Source: Nonomuraea aurantiaca
Lineage (GTDB): Bacteria; Actinomycetota; Actinomycetes; Streptosporangiales; Streptosporangiaceae
Assembly (NCBI RefSeq): GCF_020215705.1
Contig: NZ_JAIWNB010000039.1
Span: 17,773 to 81,772 of the forward strand
Direction: 5' to 3'
DNA: 64,000 nucleotides
The first letter of the stretch is position 1. Each line of letters begins with the position of its first letter. Made by a program: the position numbers and the translations under genes. This document shows positions 16,787 through 25,468 of this stretch, piece by piece. The notes below the pieces were generated by a model, which had not been told where the DNA came from, did not search any database, and worked only from the letters and a program-made list of their open reading frames with translations.

Positions 16787-18081
16787 CCACCGCCATCGCC
16801 CTGCTGGCCGACCTGATCGGCCCGTCCGCCGCCGCCAACACCGACGCGTTGGAGGAACTGGCCAAACAGCTCGGGGACCTGCCCTTGGCGCTGACCCAGG
16901 CCGGCGCCTACATCGTCCGCACCCCCCGCACGACCCTGGCCACGTACCTGCAGCTGCTGAAGGACACCCCCGACCGCATGCACGCCGCCGCCACCGCCGG
17001 CGGCGACGCCGAGCGGGTGGTGGCCAAGGTGCTGACGCTCAGCCACGCCCGCATCCACACCATCAACCCGCTGGCCGGCCACGTGCTCAACCTGCTGGCG
17101 TGCTTCGCCCCCGACCACCTGCCTTGCGCTGTCCTGGACCGCCTGCCCGATGCCGACCAACAACAGATCGACGAGGCGCTGGCGCTGCTGGCCTCCTACA
17201 GCCTCATCACCTTGACCACCGACCCCGGCGGCCATAGGACGTATGAGCCGCAGGACCTGATCAGCGTGCACCGTCTCATCCAGGCCACCACTCTGGCCCA
17301 GCTCACCGATGAGCAACGCGCGGTGGCCCGTGACCAGGCCGCCGACCTACTGCAGTCCGCCCTCCCCGATGACCCAGAGCAACTGGCCAATTGGCCCGCC
17401 TACCAAGTCCTTCTGCCACATGCCCGGAAAGTACTTCCGCCCGACTCACCCGGTCTAGAGCATCTGATCACCTATCTCAGGGCCACCGGCGACTACACCA
17501 CGGCCCTTAACCTCCAGCACCAGGTGCACACCTACGCGTTGGCAGCATTGGGCGCCGAGCACCCGAAGACTCTGGCCACCCGTCATGACCTCGCCTATAT
17601 AGAGGGGGAGGCAGGAGATGCGACCACCGCCCGCGACCAGCTTGCTGCCCTCCTCCCTATCAAAGAGCGCATTTTGGGTGCCGACCACCCCAGCACCCTG
17701 ATCACCCGGCATGAGCTCGCTCGCTGGACGGGGCGGATGGGGGATGCGACCGCCGCCCGCGACCACTACGCCGCCTTACTGTCCCTCGACGAGCACATCT
17801 TGGGCGCCGACCACCCGGACACCCTGACCACCCGGCACCAGCTCATCTACTGGATGGGGGAGGCGGGGGACGCGGCCGCCGCCGTCCGCGACCAGTTCGC
17901 CGCGCTGCTTCCCGTACGCGAACGCGTCCTGGGTGCCGAGCACCCCGAAACCCTGGTTACCCGCAACAACCTCGCCTACTGGACGGGCAAGGCGGGAGAT
18001 GCGGCCGCCGCCCGCGACCAATTCGCCGTCCTGCTCTCGATCCGCGAACGCGTCCTGGGGGCAGTCACCCTCACACCCTGA
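16783..18081 (+). CDS. TPR protein, P-loop-less remnant of an NB-ARC/STAND NTPase
   Basis: The product has 432 aa. It starts just before ELAKQLGDLPLALTQAGAYI, which is the GLPL-type motif of NB-ARC domains. Walker A and Walker B are absent. A winged-helix-like region follows to ~200. After that come regular ~42-residue TPR units of the form LGAxHPxTLxTRxxLAYWTGxAGDAxxARDQFAALLPxRERV. The last unit breaks off as LGAVTLTP. The other frame continues correctly (GSHPHTLNTRQKLAHWTEQA) to a TAA at 18156-18158, so one base is missing in the G run at 18057-18061. It can bind partners through its TPRs but should not hydrolyse nucleotide. STAND conflict or signalling proteins are the parent family. Confidence 0.8.
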   Translation: MTTAIALLADLIGPSAAANTDALEELAKQLGDLPLALTQAGAYIVRTPRTTLATYLQLLKDTPDRMHAAATAGGDAERVVAKVLTLSHARIHTINPLAGHVLNLLACFAPDHLPCAVLDRLPDADQQQIDEALALLASYSLITLTTDPGGHRTYEPQDLISVHRLIQATTLAQLTDEQRAVARDQAADLLQSALPDDPEQLANWPAYQVLLPHARKVLPPDSPGLEHLITYLRATGDYTTALNLQHQVHTYALAALGAEHPKTLATRHDLAYIEGEAGDATTARDQLAALLPIKERILGADHPSTLITRHELARWTGRMGDATAARDHYAALLSLDEHILGADHPDTLTTRHQLIYWMGEAGDAAAAVRDQFAALLPVRERVLGAEHPETLVTRNNLAYWTGKAGDAAAARDQFAVLLSIRERVLGAVTLTP

Positions 18082-18169
18082 ACACTCGCCAGAAGCTTGC
18101 CCATTGGACGGAACAGGCGGAAAACAGTGGATCAAGGGGTAGCGATCGCTTCATTTAACGATGACGCTC

Positions 18170-18276
18170 TCAAACGATCAATGCATCACCACTGGTCAGA
18201 CGCTCAGAGTAGACCTCTGCAGGTGATCGGAAACCATGGATCTCCCGTGGTCGGTGGTTGAGTTCTGCCGCGATCG
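18170..18276 (-). mobile_element. IS30-family transposase C-terminal fragment
   Basis: The minus strand encodes AIAAELNHRPREIHGFRSPA followed by EVYSERLTSGDALIV and a stop. This is the C-terminus of IS30 transposases (NNRPRKxLGxxTPAEVF). It is cut at about 18276 by an IS256 fragment in the opposite orientation. Confidence 0.75.
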
Positions 18277-19057
18277 CGTGTACCCGGTCCTGTTCGTGGA
18301 CGCGATCAACGTCAAGATCAGGGACGGTCACGTCGCCAACCGGCCCATCTACCTGGTCATGGCCGTCACCGTCGAAGGTCACCGCGACATCCTCGGTATC
18401 TGGGCCGGCGACGGCGGCGAGGGCGCCAAGCACTGGCTGGCGGTGCTGACCGAGCTGAAGAACCGCGGCGTGGACGACGTGCTCATGCTGGTTTGCGACG
18501 GGCTCAAGGGCCTGCCGCAGGCGGTGGAGGCGGTCTGGCCCCGCACCATCGTCCAGACGTGTGTGATCCACCTGCTGCGCAACTCGTTCCGGTACGCCGC
18601 CCGCCAGGACTGGGACAAGATCGCACGTGCGCTCAAGCCCGTCTACACCGCCCCGACCGAGGAGGCGGCGCTGGAGCGCTTCTATGAGTTCTCCGAAGTC
18701 TGGGGGCGCAAGTACCCGGCCATCGTGCGCCTGTGGGAGACCAGCTGGAGCGAGTTCGTGCCCTTCCTGGCCTTCGACGTCGAGATCCGCAAGGTCATCT
18801 GTTCCACCAACGCAATCGAGAGCGTCAACGCCCGCATCCGCAAGGCGGTGCGTGCCCGGGGCCACTTCCCGAACGAGACCGCGGCCCTGAAGTGTGTCTT
18901 CATGGCCTTGATGAGCCTGGATCCCACCGGAAAGGGCCGCAAAAGATGGACCATGCGCTGGAAGGCGCCCTTGAACGCCTTCCAGATCGCCTTCGAAGGC
19001 CGCCTCACCCTGCCAACCTCTAGCCACTTCAACAACCAAGATCAGCCGTTAAGTTGA
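18277..19057 (+). mobile_element. IS256 (Mutator-type) transposase, N-terminally truncated
   Basis: The sequence encodes about 260 aa of an IS256 transposase. It has YPVLFVDAINVKIRDG (first Asp), MLVCDGLKGLPQAV (second Asp) and the signature STNAIESVNARIRKAV with the catalytic Glu, plus RGHFPNETAALKCVFMAL near the end. The N-terminal ~130 residues are missing, since the preceding bases are an IS30 tail. It is therefore a remnant even though the DDE residues survive. An apparent start at 18236 lies in the IS30 piece. Confidence 0.88.
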
Positions 19058-19076
19058 CACTCCCAACTGGGTCGAC

Positions 19077-19171
19077 ATGGACGAAGACGAGACCGCGGAC
19101 TGGCGCAAGGTCCTCGCAGATCTGGAAGCCGCCGCCACGACCTTCCGCCGCGCTGTGAACCTCATCGGCTA
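19077..19171 (+). pseudogene. Short C-terminal gene scrap
   Basis: An acidic, helical stretch (MDEDETADWRKVLADLEAAA, TTFRRAVNLIG) ends at a TAA just after the IS256 remnant. It looks like the last ~30 residues of a host gene cut by the IS. Family not recognised. Confidence 0.35.
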
Positions 19172-19195
19172 AGAGGTCGCGCCGATAGGTGATCG

Positions 19196-19590
19196 TCAGC
19201 GGCGTCGTTCGGGGCGGTTGGTCCAGCGGTGGGTGATCCAGGCTCGGCGGATCAGGCTACGGATCGTGATGATGGCGTCGGCGAGGTCGAAGAACGCATC
19301 GACGATGGCCGTTTGGCGTTCGTGGCAGCGGGCGAGCCTGACAAAGGCGTTGTGCCAGGCGTTGGTCCGCTCGATATGCCAACGCTGACCGGCTTGAATG
19401 GGGGCCTTGTCACCCTTGTGAGCGATCTCGCCGGTCAGGCCGCGGCGGTCCAGTTCCTCGCGGGTCTTGCCGGAGTCGTAGCCGGCGTCCAGGTGCACTG
19501 TGATGTCGTCAGGCAGCGGGCCGAGGTTGTCGGCGTACTTCTTGGAGTGCTGAGGTAAGTACGGCTGGATGTGCCGAGGGGTCAGTGCTG
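19196..19590 (-). mobile_element. IS5-type transposase C-terminal fragment
   Basis: The minus strand reads QPYLPQHSKKYADNLGPLPD, then HLDAGYDSGKTREELDRRGL, HKGDKAPIQAGQRWHIERTN and AWHNAFVRLARCHERQTAIV. This is the second half of an IS5-family DDE transposase: the middle Asp in LDAGYDS and the Glu in WHIERTNAW. The N-terminal part with the first Asp is absent. The upstream neighbour is an unrelated gene scrap. Confidence 0.8.
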
Positions 19591-19800
19591 GTCACGGCTG
19601 GGTTGAAGTTGGTGGCGTAGACCGGCGACGGTGAAGCTGAACAGGTCGATGAGGGTATAGGCGGCGAGTCTGCCGTTGTCGCCGGGCCCGGTGGAGCAGT
19701 GAGCGGCAAGGAGTTGGCAGACGTCGTCGCCGCTGCGGAGGAACTCATCGATCGTGGTGAGCAGGTCGAGGTGATCTGCGAGATGGCCGGTGGGAGCGCG
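19582..19800 (-). pseudogene. C-terminal fragment of an unknown gene
   Basis: A minus-strand frame gives HLADHLDLLTTIDEFLRSGD, DVCQLLAAHCSTGPGDNGRL and AAYTLIDLFSFTVAGLRHQL, then a stop. The sequence is protein-like and helical, but upstream it changes abruptly into the antisense of a plus-strand fragment at about 19790. Family not recognised. Confidence 0.4.
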
Positions 19801-19952
19801 AGCTCGAAGAGCGGGCTTTGGCCATAGTGCAATCCATCGAAGACGAAATGGAGCAAGACGCCCTCGCCCGCTACCTCGCCTGGCGAGACGAAGAGGAGAA
19901 GGAAGCCCGGGCGCTACGGCGCCTGTCCGGAGACGCAGTACAGGACGAGTAA
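19785..19952 (+). pseudogene. C-terminal coiled-coil gene fragment
   Basis: The plus strand encodes WERELEERALAIVQSIEDEM, EQDALARYLAWRDEEEKEAR and ALRRLSGDAVQDE, then TAA. It is a charged helical tail with no start codon of its own, joined back-to-back with the minus-strand scrap on its left. Confidence 0.4.
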
Positions 19953-20059
19953 GCACCTCACTCCCCGAAACGAAGGCCCGAACTCCAGCATGTCCGGACC
20001 TTCACAGCCCTTGCCTCACTTTCGCTCATCAACGCTCATGTGCCGCACACCCAGTACTT

Positions 20060-20330
20060 CCCATGCAAGGGTCCTGACCGAGCCCGGGTGCTGGCCGCCG
20101 AGGCCGCCTGCCAGCTCGCCGTGCTGGCCCCGCAAAGCCGGATGGTACGACCAGGCCATGACCATCGCGCTGAGCGCCGCCGATCACCCTGCCCTCGCCG
20201 ATCCGATGCCCGGCACACGGCCCAACGCGGGTTGCTGATCCAGTCCGCCGCCCACCGCGGCGACCGGACCGGCATGCGCGAGCTCACCGATGAGGCCGCC
20301 GTCATCGCAGCCCGGCCTGCGTGTCGGACC
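20060..20330 (+). pseudogene. Frameshifted regulator C-terminal domain fragment
   Basis: Protein-like sequence switches frames: ARVLAAEAACQLAVLA, then GWYDQAMTIALSAADHPALA, then AQRGLLIQSAAHRGDRTGMR and ELTDEAAVIAARP. This matches the TPR-like C-terminal half of actinobacterial XRE regulators in style. Two frame changes (near 20135 and 20215) and the missing N-terminus mark it as a relic. It abuts an exonuclease fragment. Confidence 0.4.
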
Positions 20331-20627
20331 GTGGCCGCGATCCCGCTGATCTGCACGGTACGGCTAGCCCGCGTCGTGCTGCCCGAGCTGGGTTCGCACA
20401 GTCTGGATCGTGTCGCCAGCCGCCTGGGGCTGACGATCCCGGCCGACCGGCACCGGGCCCTACCCGACGCCGAACTGACCGCGCAGGTGTTCACTCGCCT
20501 GGCTGTGAAGGGCCTGCGGGCGGACCACTGGCGCACCCTGCTAGAGCTGCAGGCCGTCGGCGGGGTGTACGTCAGACCCGAACCCAGCCACCAGGCGGCC
20601 CAGGTGGTGCAAAGCGAGCTGTTCTGA
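20331..20627 (+). pseudogene. DnaQ-type 3'-5' exonuclease, C-terminal fragment
   Basis: About 95 residues encode ICTVRLARVVLPELGSHSLD, RVASRLGLTIPADRHRALPD and AELTAQVF. This is the Exo III region of DEDDh exonucleases: conserved His in RHRAL, Asp in LPDAELTA. Motifs Exo I and II are missing. Without them it cannot be a working nuclease. The remaining C-terminus (LRADHWRTLLELQAVGGVYV) ends at 20627. Confidence 0.6.
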
Positions 20628-20640
20628 CATCGGTCGGCCA

Positions 20641-20847
20641 AGGGCTCGACATGGTGCGGCCAGCCCGGACGATAGCGCGATCGTCCCGCGCCGGCGATGG
20701 AGCCGAAAACAGGAACCCGATCGGATCTAAAGAGATCGAGGCGTCGATATGATCATTGAGCCCGCTCCATCCTGAATTCGCAGGTCAAGACCTTGCGTGG
20801 GTTGATTTGAGGCTGCTCGTGCTGGTGGTGCCAGGGTTTCTGACGAG
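20641..20847. other. Unassigned intergenic stretch
   Basis: This is about 200 bases between the exonuclease relic and the transporter relic. The TGATCAT motif occurs near 20749 and again near 20848, but I could not match these to terminal inverted repeats of a named element. No gene is supported. Confidence 0.3.
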
Positions 20848-21476
20848 GTGATCATCTGCCGGTGGTTCGTGGGAGTTAAGGATTCCGCGACGGCCTGGCG
20901 CGCGGCCCGATCAGGCGCCGCGCTCCTCTGGCTGGAGGCGGCCTTCTGCCTCGGCCTGGGCGGCACCATCACCACCATGACCTATCTGGCGCTGCAGGTG
21001 CACGACCTCGGCGAGGGCGGCACGGACTGGTTCTACGCCGTCCAGGGCACCGCGGGCCTCCTGGCCCTCTTGGCCGTCGCTCCCCGCCTGGAACGCCTGA
21101 CCCCGACGCCCGCCTCAAGATCATCGGCTGGACCTGCGTGTCCCAGGGCGTCTTCACCGCCGTCCTGGCCGTCCCGCCCCCGTCACCGCCGTCCTCATGC
21201 TGTGGGCGTGCGCCGCGTTCGCCGAGGTCCTCTACTCCCCAGCAGCCATGGCCGAACTGCTCGCCGCAACCACCAACGACACCTGCGGCCGCGTCATCTC
21301 CCTCTGGAGCGCCGTCGCCACCACAAGCCTCGCCCTCTCCGCCCTCACCTCAGGCTTCCTCCTCGACCACATCGGACACCGCCCCCTCCTCACCCCCCCG
21401 ACCTCCTCATGACCGCCCGGCCTCGCCTGGCTCCTCGCACCGCACCACCCGTCACCCGAGGCCGGGGGCTCCTTTG
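20848..21476 (+). pseudogene. MFS transporter pseudogene (multiple frameshifts)
   Basis: Membrane-transporter sequence is spread over three frames. The first is ALLWLEAAFCLGLGGTITTM and WFYAVQGTAGLLALLAVAPR (to ~21105). The second is IIGWTCVSQGVFTAVLAVP (to ~21178). The third is LMLWACAAFAEVLYSPAAMA and SALTSGFLLDHIGHRPLL (to ~21412). Only the C-terminal half of a 12-helix MFS protein is present. It is non-functional as written. Confidence 0.6.
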
Positions 21477-22174
21477 ATGGGTTCGTAGGCGAAAAGGATC
21501 TCCCATCGGCCCTCGACGCTCGCGTCGTCGTCGACCATGACGATGCCGTGCCCGCCGGCGGCGGTCACCAGCATCCATTCGTCGGGGGTCAGCCCGTGCG
21601 TGCCGAGCATCGCGTTGGTGTCCAGCCGTCGGCACAGTGCCTTGGCGACCGCCAGTTCGCTCGCGCCGCCGGTGAGGTCGGCGAACTCCCTTCCCGCGTC
21701 GAAGGTGACGGTCTCACCGCCGGACGCGGGGTCGGCGGTGATGAGTACGGACGGCCGATCCGGCATACCAGATGCGTGCTCGCCGTCGATGACGATCCCT
21801 ATCCGTTCCGGCCGGATCGGGAACCTTTCGGCAATGGCCGCGCGAACCTCGAACGGGTCCGGCGCGCCGAGCAGGTAGAGCGAGTAGCCAATCGGCGGAT
21901 CCTGGCCGAACAGCAGAAGATCGGCGATGTCGGGCGGGGTGTCCGGGCAGAAGGTGAACCCCGTCAGCAGCCGCCTGAACTCCACCGCGTCCCCTGCGGC
22001 GAGTGGCACCCGTCTGACCACCATGGCGTTCGCCAGCTCCTCCACCGCCAGCCCGAGCTCACCGACCCGCAAAAGCCGGTCAACGAACTCGGTGGTCCGA
22101 GGCTCGATGAGCGGTCCGTACACCTTGAGCAGCCGCACCGTCGCCGCCCGCCGACCCAAGCCAGGGTCGCTCAC
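21452..22174 (-). CDS. Hypothetical protein, possible MafI-like immunity domain at N-terminus
   Basis: The product has 240 aa from GTG 22174. The N-terminal part (EFVDRLLRVGELGLAVEELA) resembles small MafI-type immunity proteins, an uncertain match. The C-terminal ~150 residues (RFPIRPERIGIVIDGEHASG; MLVTAAGGHGIVMVDDDASV) are not recognised. An in-frame extension to 22369 exists but looks non-coding, so the shorter start is preferred, although its Shine-Dalgarno is weak. The 3' end overlaps the MFS relic by about 25 bases. No toxin gene is seen beside it. Confidence 0.55.
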   Translation of the reverse strand: MSDPGLGRRAATVRLLKVYGPLIEPRTTEFVDRLLRVGELGLAVEELANAMVVRRVPLAAGDAVEFRRLLTGFTFCPDTPPDIADLLLFGQDPPIGYSLYLLGAPDPFEVRAAIAERFPIRPERIGIVIDGEHASGMPDRPSVLITADPASGGETVTFDAGREFADLTGGASELAVAKALCRRLDTNAMLGTHGLTPDEWMLVTAAGGHGIVMVDDDASVEGRWEILFAYEPIKGAPGLG

Positions 22175-22423
22175 GTGAACCGTCCGAGGCGCGCGTGCCG
22201 CGTCGACAAGGGTCTCCGACAGTCGTAACCGAACATCCCTGCATTCTGCATCACACTCACCTGAGAGGAGGGAATCGCCCCAGGCCGTAGGACACTCTTC
22301 CTCGTAGCGGGTCGGCGTTCGGAGCGGGTGATCGTTTGCCGAGGGGTCGCTCCGGTTCGCGTGATCCACCCACTCTCTGTACGATCTTGCCCCGTTATGA
22401 TCGTTTTGTGGGGGTTTCCGGCT

Positions 22424-22981
22424 GTGAGCGACCGTGATGGACAGGCAACGCCGCTGCTGGAGCGCATCACCGCGCGTCGCACGGAGCTGACCGAGCAGGC
22501 CGAAAGGTTGCGCCTACGGCTGGCCGAGGTCGAAGGCGAAGCGGAGCGGCTCGGCGTGGCCGAGCAGGTGGTCAAGTAGTTCCTCGCCGAGGACGACGAC
22601 GGGCAGCAGGAAGCCGACCAGGCAGGCGATGAGCTGGTGCCCCTCTACCGGGTGGCGCTCACCCCGGAGCGAGCCGCAGCCCAGATCGAGCAGGGCATCG
22701 ACTTGACGCCACTGCCCCCGCTGCCTCCGCTTGCCGGAGGCCGGTTGATCCCCTACCGGCACGAGGCCGACGACGTGAGCGTGTTGCCGGTCGACTATCA
22801 GGCGTTGCGGTCGGCGGTGCATGACAGCAAGGGCCCGGCCTCGTGTAAGGAGATCTGCCGGCAGCTCGGGCTGGGCCTCGAGCCGGGGCAGGTGGAGGGG
22901 ACGCGAGCCAAGCTGAAACGGCTGGCCGAGCGGGGCTGGCTGCACAAGACCCCCAGCGGCACGTTCACCGCGCGGGCCTGA
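22424..22981 (+). pseudogene. IS-associated coiled-coil/winged-helix protein interrupted by an in-frame TAG
   Basis: One frame runs from GTG 22424 (SDRDGQATPLLERITARRTE, then a coiled coil) to RLAERGWLHKTPSGTFTARA. It is broken by a single TAG at 22577-22579, where VVK and FLAEDDDG would otherwise be contiguous. The C-terminal part (GQVEGTRAKLKRLAERGWLH) is a winged-helix-like module that recurs at 59.6 kb. A transposase fragment begins 114 bases downstream, so the pair probably belonged to one insertion element. A TATGAT -10-like hexamer lies at 22396-22401. Confidence 0.7.
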
Positions 22982-23094
22982 CCCTCGCCCGCACCCCCGG
23001 AGTCCGCTCGTTCGCTCTCCAGCCCCTGTTGACCAGGCCGTTCGGCCTTCCGGCTCCGGGTGGGGGCGCGTCCTGGGCGGGGGCTTGACGGCGT

Positions 23095-23490
23095 GTGAAA
23101 ACAGCCAAGACCACCACGACATCGACCGCGACGATCGCATCGGCCCAGGACGCGCCCTCGCCTGTCTACTCCAGCAGCCTGTCGCTGTCCACTTCCACCC
23201 TCACCATCCTGGCCGACCTGCTGCGCGGACACTTGAAGGCGATCGGCTCACGCTGGCGCAAACTGCCCGCCGGGAAGATCGCCGTCATCGTGCTCGCCTT
23301 CCTGCGTCACGACCAGCGCCTGGCCGACCTGGCCGGCGGCAACCAGGTCTCAGCCTCCACCGTGCGCCGCTGGGTCGGCGAGGTCATCGACCTGCTCGCC
23401 GCCCGCGCGCCCCGCCTGGACCGGGCCTTGAAGAAGATCACGCAAGCCGGTGGTGAGGTCGTACTGCTCGATCGTTATCTAGGGTTGTAG
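23095..23490 (+). mobile_element. IS5-like transposase N-terminal fragment
   Basis: The sequence encodes 131 aa. It contains the N-terminal helix-turn-helix part of an actinobacterial DDE transposase (RWRKLPAGKIAVIVLAFLRH, GNQVSASTVRRWVGEVIDLL). The frame runs out at GGEVVLLDRYLGL, where the first catalytic Asp would sit. The DDE core is deleted. It probably formed a unit with the interrupted winged-helix gene upstream. Confidence 0.7.
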
Positions 23491-23850
23491 AACCCTTTTA
23501 GCAGCTCAGAGGACGATGATCTCTTCTTTCACGTATGGCAAGTAGACCCAGCATGCCGAGCACGATGGGGTCCGGCGCGAAGGCAGCGCGATCGATCAGC
23601 GATGGGTCGTTGCGATGAGGCATCGCAGTGCCGCGTGGGCGGGTGAGCCCCGCGTGGCCTTGCCGCCTGGCCGGCCGTGGACACCGGCGTCGCCGATGAG
23701 GAGGCCGACGAGGGCGGCCATCACCGCCCAGCCGCGGGCGCGGCGCCGGGTCGCGGCCCCCGGGGCCGGCTGGCAGGCGTCATGGAAGCGGTCGGCGGCG
23801 CTATCCGACAGCGCGGCTTCTCCCTTGAGAGCGGTCAGGATCTAGGGTGC
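23491..23850 (-). pseudogene. Possible decayed gene between transposase and acetyltransferase
   Basis: Two minus-strand stretches look coding. One is LTALKGEAALSDSAADRFHD then AVMAALVGLLIGDAGVHGRP, ending at a TGA near 23596. The other is NDPSLIDRAAFAPDPIVLGM then LGLLAIRER, ending near 23503. They are in different frames and neither has a complete gene structure. I can name no family, so this is a tentative call only. Confidence 0.3.
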
Positions 23851-23854
23851 CTGC

Positions 23855-24322
23855 ATGAAGATCCGCGCCGGCGCAGCAGAGGACGCCAGAATCCTGGCCA
23901 TGCTGAACCCTCACGTTCATGCAATCCACGCCGCTCACCGCCCCGATGTCTACCGCGTCGACCCACCCGCAGACGAACTGACCGACTACTTCGCGACTCT
24001 CCTGGTCAAAGACGTCACGCGTGTGTTCATCGCCGAGATTGATCGTCCGGTCGGGTATGCCGTGGCTGCCATCGTGCGTCGCGAGGAAAACCCGTTCCTC
24101 CGCGCCGAATCCTTCATCCTCCTCAATCAGCTGGCGGTGGATCCACAAGCCGCCAGACGCGGGGTTGCGAGTCAGCTGATCGAGGCCGTGCGGGATGCGG
24201 GCAGGCTGGAGGGCTGCCAGAGGCTGCTAACCGACGTGCTGGACTTCAACGAGGACGCCAAGGCCTTCTATGCGGCGGCCGGATTCGCTGACTTGAAACA
24301 CGTGCTGGAGCAGCCGCTTTGA
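23855..24322 (+). CDS. GNAT-family N-acetyltransferase
   Basis: The protein has 155 aa and is a complete single GNAT domain. Visible features are MKIRAGAAEDARILAML (first strand/helix), QLAVDPQAARRGVASQLIEA (acetyl-CoA pyrophosphate loop, R-R-G-V-A), and LTDVLDFNEDAKAFYAAAGF with the C-terminal Asn and Tyr typical of the fold. It transfers an acyl group from acyl-CoA to an amine. The substrate is unknown. It stands alone between mobile-element debris and the pentapeptide protein gene, and the Shine-Dalgarno is weak. Confidence 0.85.
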   Translation: MKIRAGAAEDARILAMLNPHVHAIHAAHRPDVYRVDPPADELTDYFATLLVKDVTRVFIAEIDRPVGYAVAAIVRREENPFLRAESFILLNQLAVDPQAARRGVASQLIEAVRDAGRLEGCQRLLTDVLDFNEDAKAFYAAAGFADLKHVLEQPL

Positions 24323-24442
24323 TGCTTGCGCGGAGTTGCTTGTCGGCGTACACCTCAACGTGCAGACGCAAGTACAGGCTGATGTGCAAGGGTGCCCTCG
24401 TTGAGCTGTCGCCGCTTCGGCGCGTTGATCAGAGGGTCAGGC

Positions 24443-25351
24443 ATGATCAGAGCGGTTTCGGATGGCGCGCGCCGGAGTGATGCCGAACAGCGGGCGGTGG
24501 AGTCAGAGGCGGGCTTATGGCCGATCGGCCGAGCGCTGACGATCGCCACCAGCGTGGCGGTCCTCGGCCTGGCCGCTGTCATGGTCCTCGTGCTGGCAGT
24601 GCTGGGATTCCCGCAGCTGGCACCAACCGGCGCCTTGCCGCCCAGCCAGCTGCTGGAGGTGCTGAAGCTGGTCTTGGGGACGGTCGCGGGGGTGGGCGCA
24701 TTGTTCGCGCTAGTGATGGCCTACCGGCGACAGCGTCTGGCAGAGGTAGCCGACGAACGGGACGAACGGCGTGCTCGCGAGGACCTGGCCCGGGTCTTCA
24801 ACGAAAGGTTCGCCACCGCCGTCGGACAGCTCGGACACGACGGGGCCGCCGTTCGCCTGGCCGGCGCGCACGCCCTCGCAGGGCTTGCCGACGATTGGGC
24901 ACCGCTCCGTCAGACCTGCATCGACGTGCTGTGTGCCTATCTCCAGTTGCCATACGAGCCGGATCCAGGCCCGGATGCTCCGTCGGCGCAGAAGTTGGCC
25001 TTTGCTCGCGACCAGCGGGTTCGCCACACGATCATCGACGTCATCGTGGCTCGCCTGCGCGACGGCGCTCGCATCTCCTGGCAGGGGCACACCTTCGATT
25101 TCTCTGGTGCGGTGTTCCATGCACGGTTCTGCGGTGGCACGGTCACCTTTCGCGGTGCCGAGTTCTCCGGCAGCGAAGTCAGTTTCCGCGGTGCCGAGCT
25201 CTCCGGCGGCACGGTTGACCTATCGCATCCAGGAGCGTGGAAGGTCCCTCCAGATCTCGGGGAAATGGATCCAGCAGCGCCGCCGGCCGGGGTAAATCTA
25301 CCGGCAGCGATGGTCGACCAAGGAGAGACGCGCGCCGAGCCACGAGCCTGA
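24443..25351 (+). CDS. Pentapeptide-repeat membrane protein
   Basis: The protein has 302 aa. Two N-terminal membrane helices (ALTIATSVAVLGLAAVMVLV; LVLGTVAGVGALFALVMAYR) are followed by a conserved cytoplasmic helical segment (ARVFNERFATAVGQLGHDGA, VRLAGAHALAGLADDW). A short right-handed beta-helix of pentapeptide repeats comes next (FDFSGAVFHARFCGGTVTFR, GAEFSGSEVSFRGAELSGGT). The start at 24443 has GAGGG upstream, and the longer frame from 24392 is rejected. This is a common actinobacterial architecture of unknown role. A truncated relative lies at 47.5-48.3 kb. Confidence 0.85.
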   Translation: MIRAVSDGARRSDAEQRAVESEAGLWPIGRALTIATSVAVLGLAAVMVLVLAVLGFPQLAPTGALPPSQLLEVLKLVLGTVAGVGALFALVMAYRRQRLAEVADERDERRAREDLARVFNERFATAVGQLGHDGAAVRLAGAHALAGLADDWAPLRQTCIDVLCAYLQLPYEPDPGPDAPSAQKLAFARDQRVRHTIIDVIVARLRDGARISWQGHTFDFSGAVFHARFCGGTVTFRGAEFSGSEVSFRGAELSGGTVDLSHPGAWKVPPDLGEMDPAAPPAGVNLPAAMVDQGETRAEPRA

Positions 25352-25468
25352 CTCCGGCCTCGCCACCCACCGGATCAGAATTAACGGCGACGGCCGACTC
25401 CCACGAGTTCGGCGACTTGCCCCTCCGAGAGTTCAGCCCGGGGAACCAGAGGCTGAGCGCCCGGAGAA

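Noticed and set aside
16783..18081. CRISPR-like periodicity in the TPR region
   Set aside because: The ~126-base periodicity reflects coding of 42-residue TPR units; there are no short identical repeats with unique spacers.
18170..19039. 289-codon minus-strand frame over the IS256 fragment as one gene
   Set aside because: Only its last ~35 residues (IS30 tail) are real. The rest is antisense IS256.
22577..22579. TAG as programmed read-through or pyrrolysine codon
   Set aside because: The gene is an IS-linked relic with a decayed partner, so an ordinary nonsense mutation is simpler.
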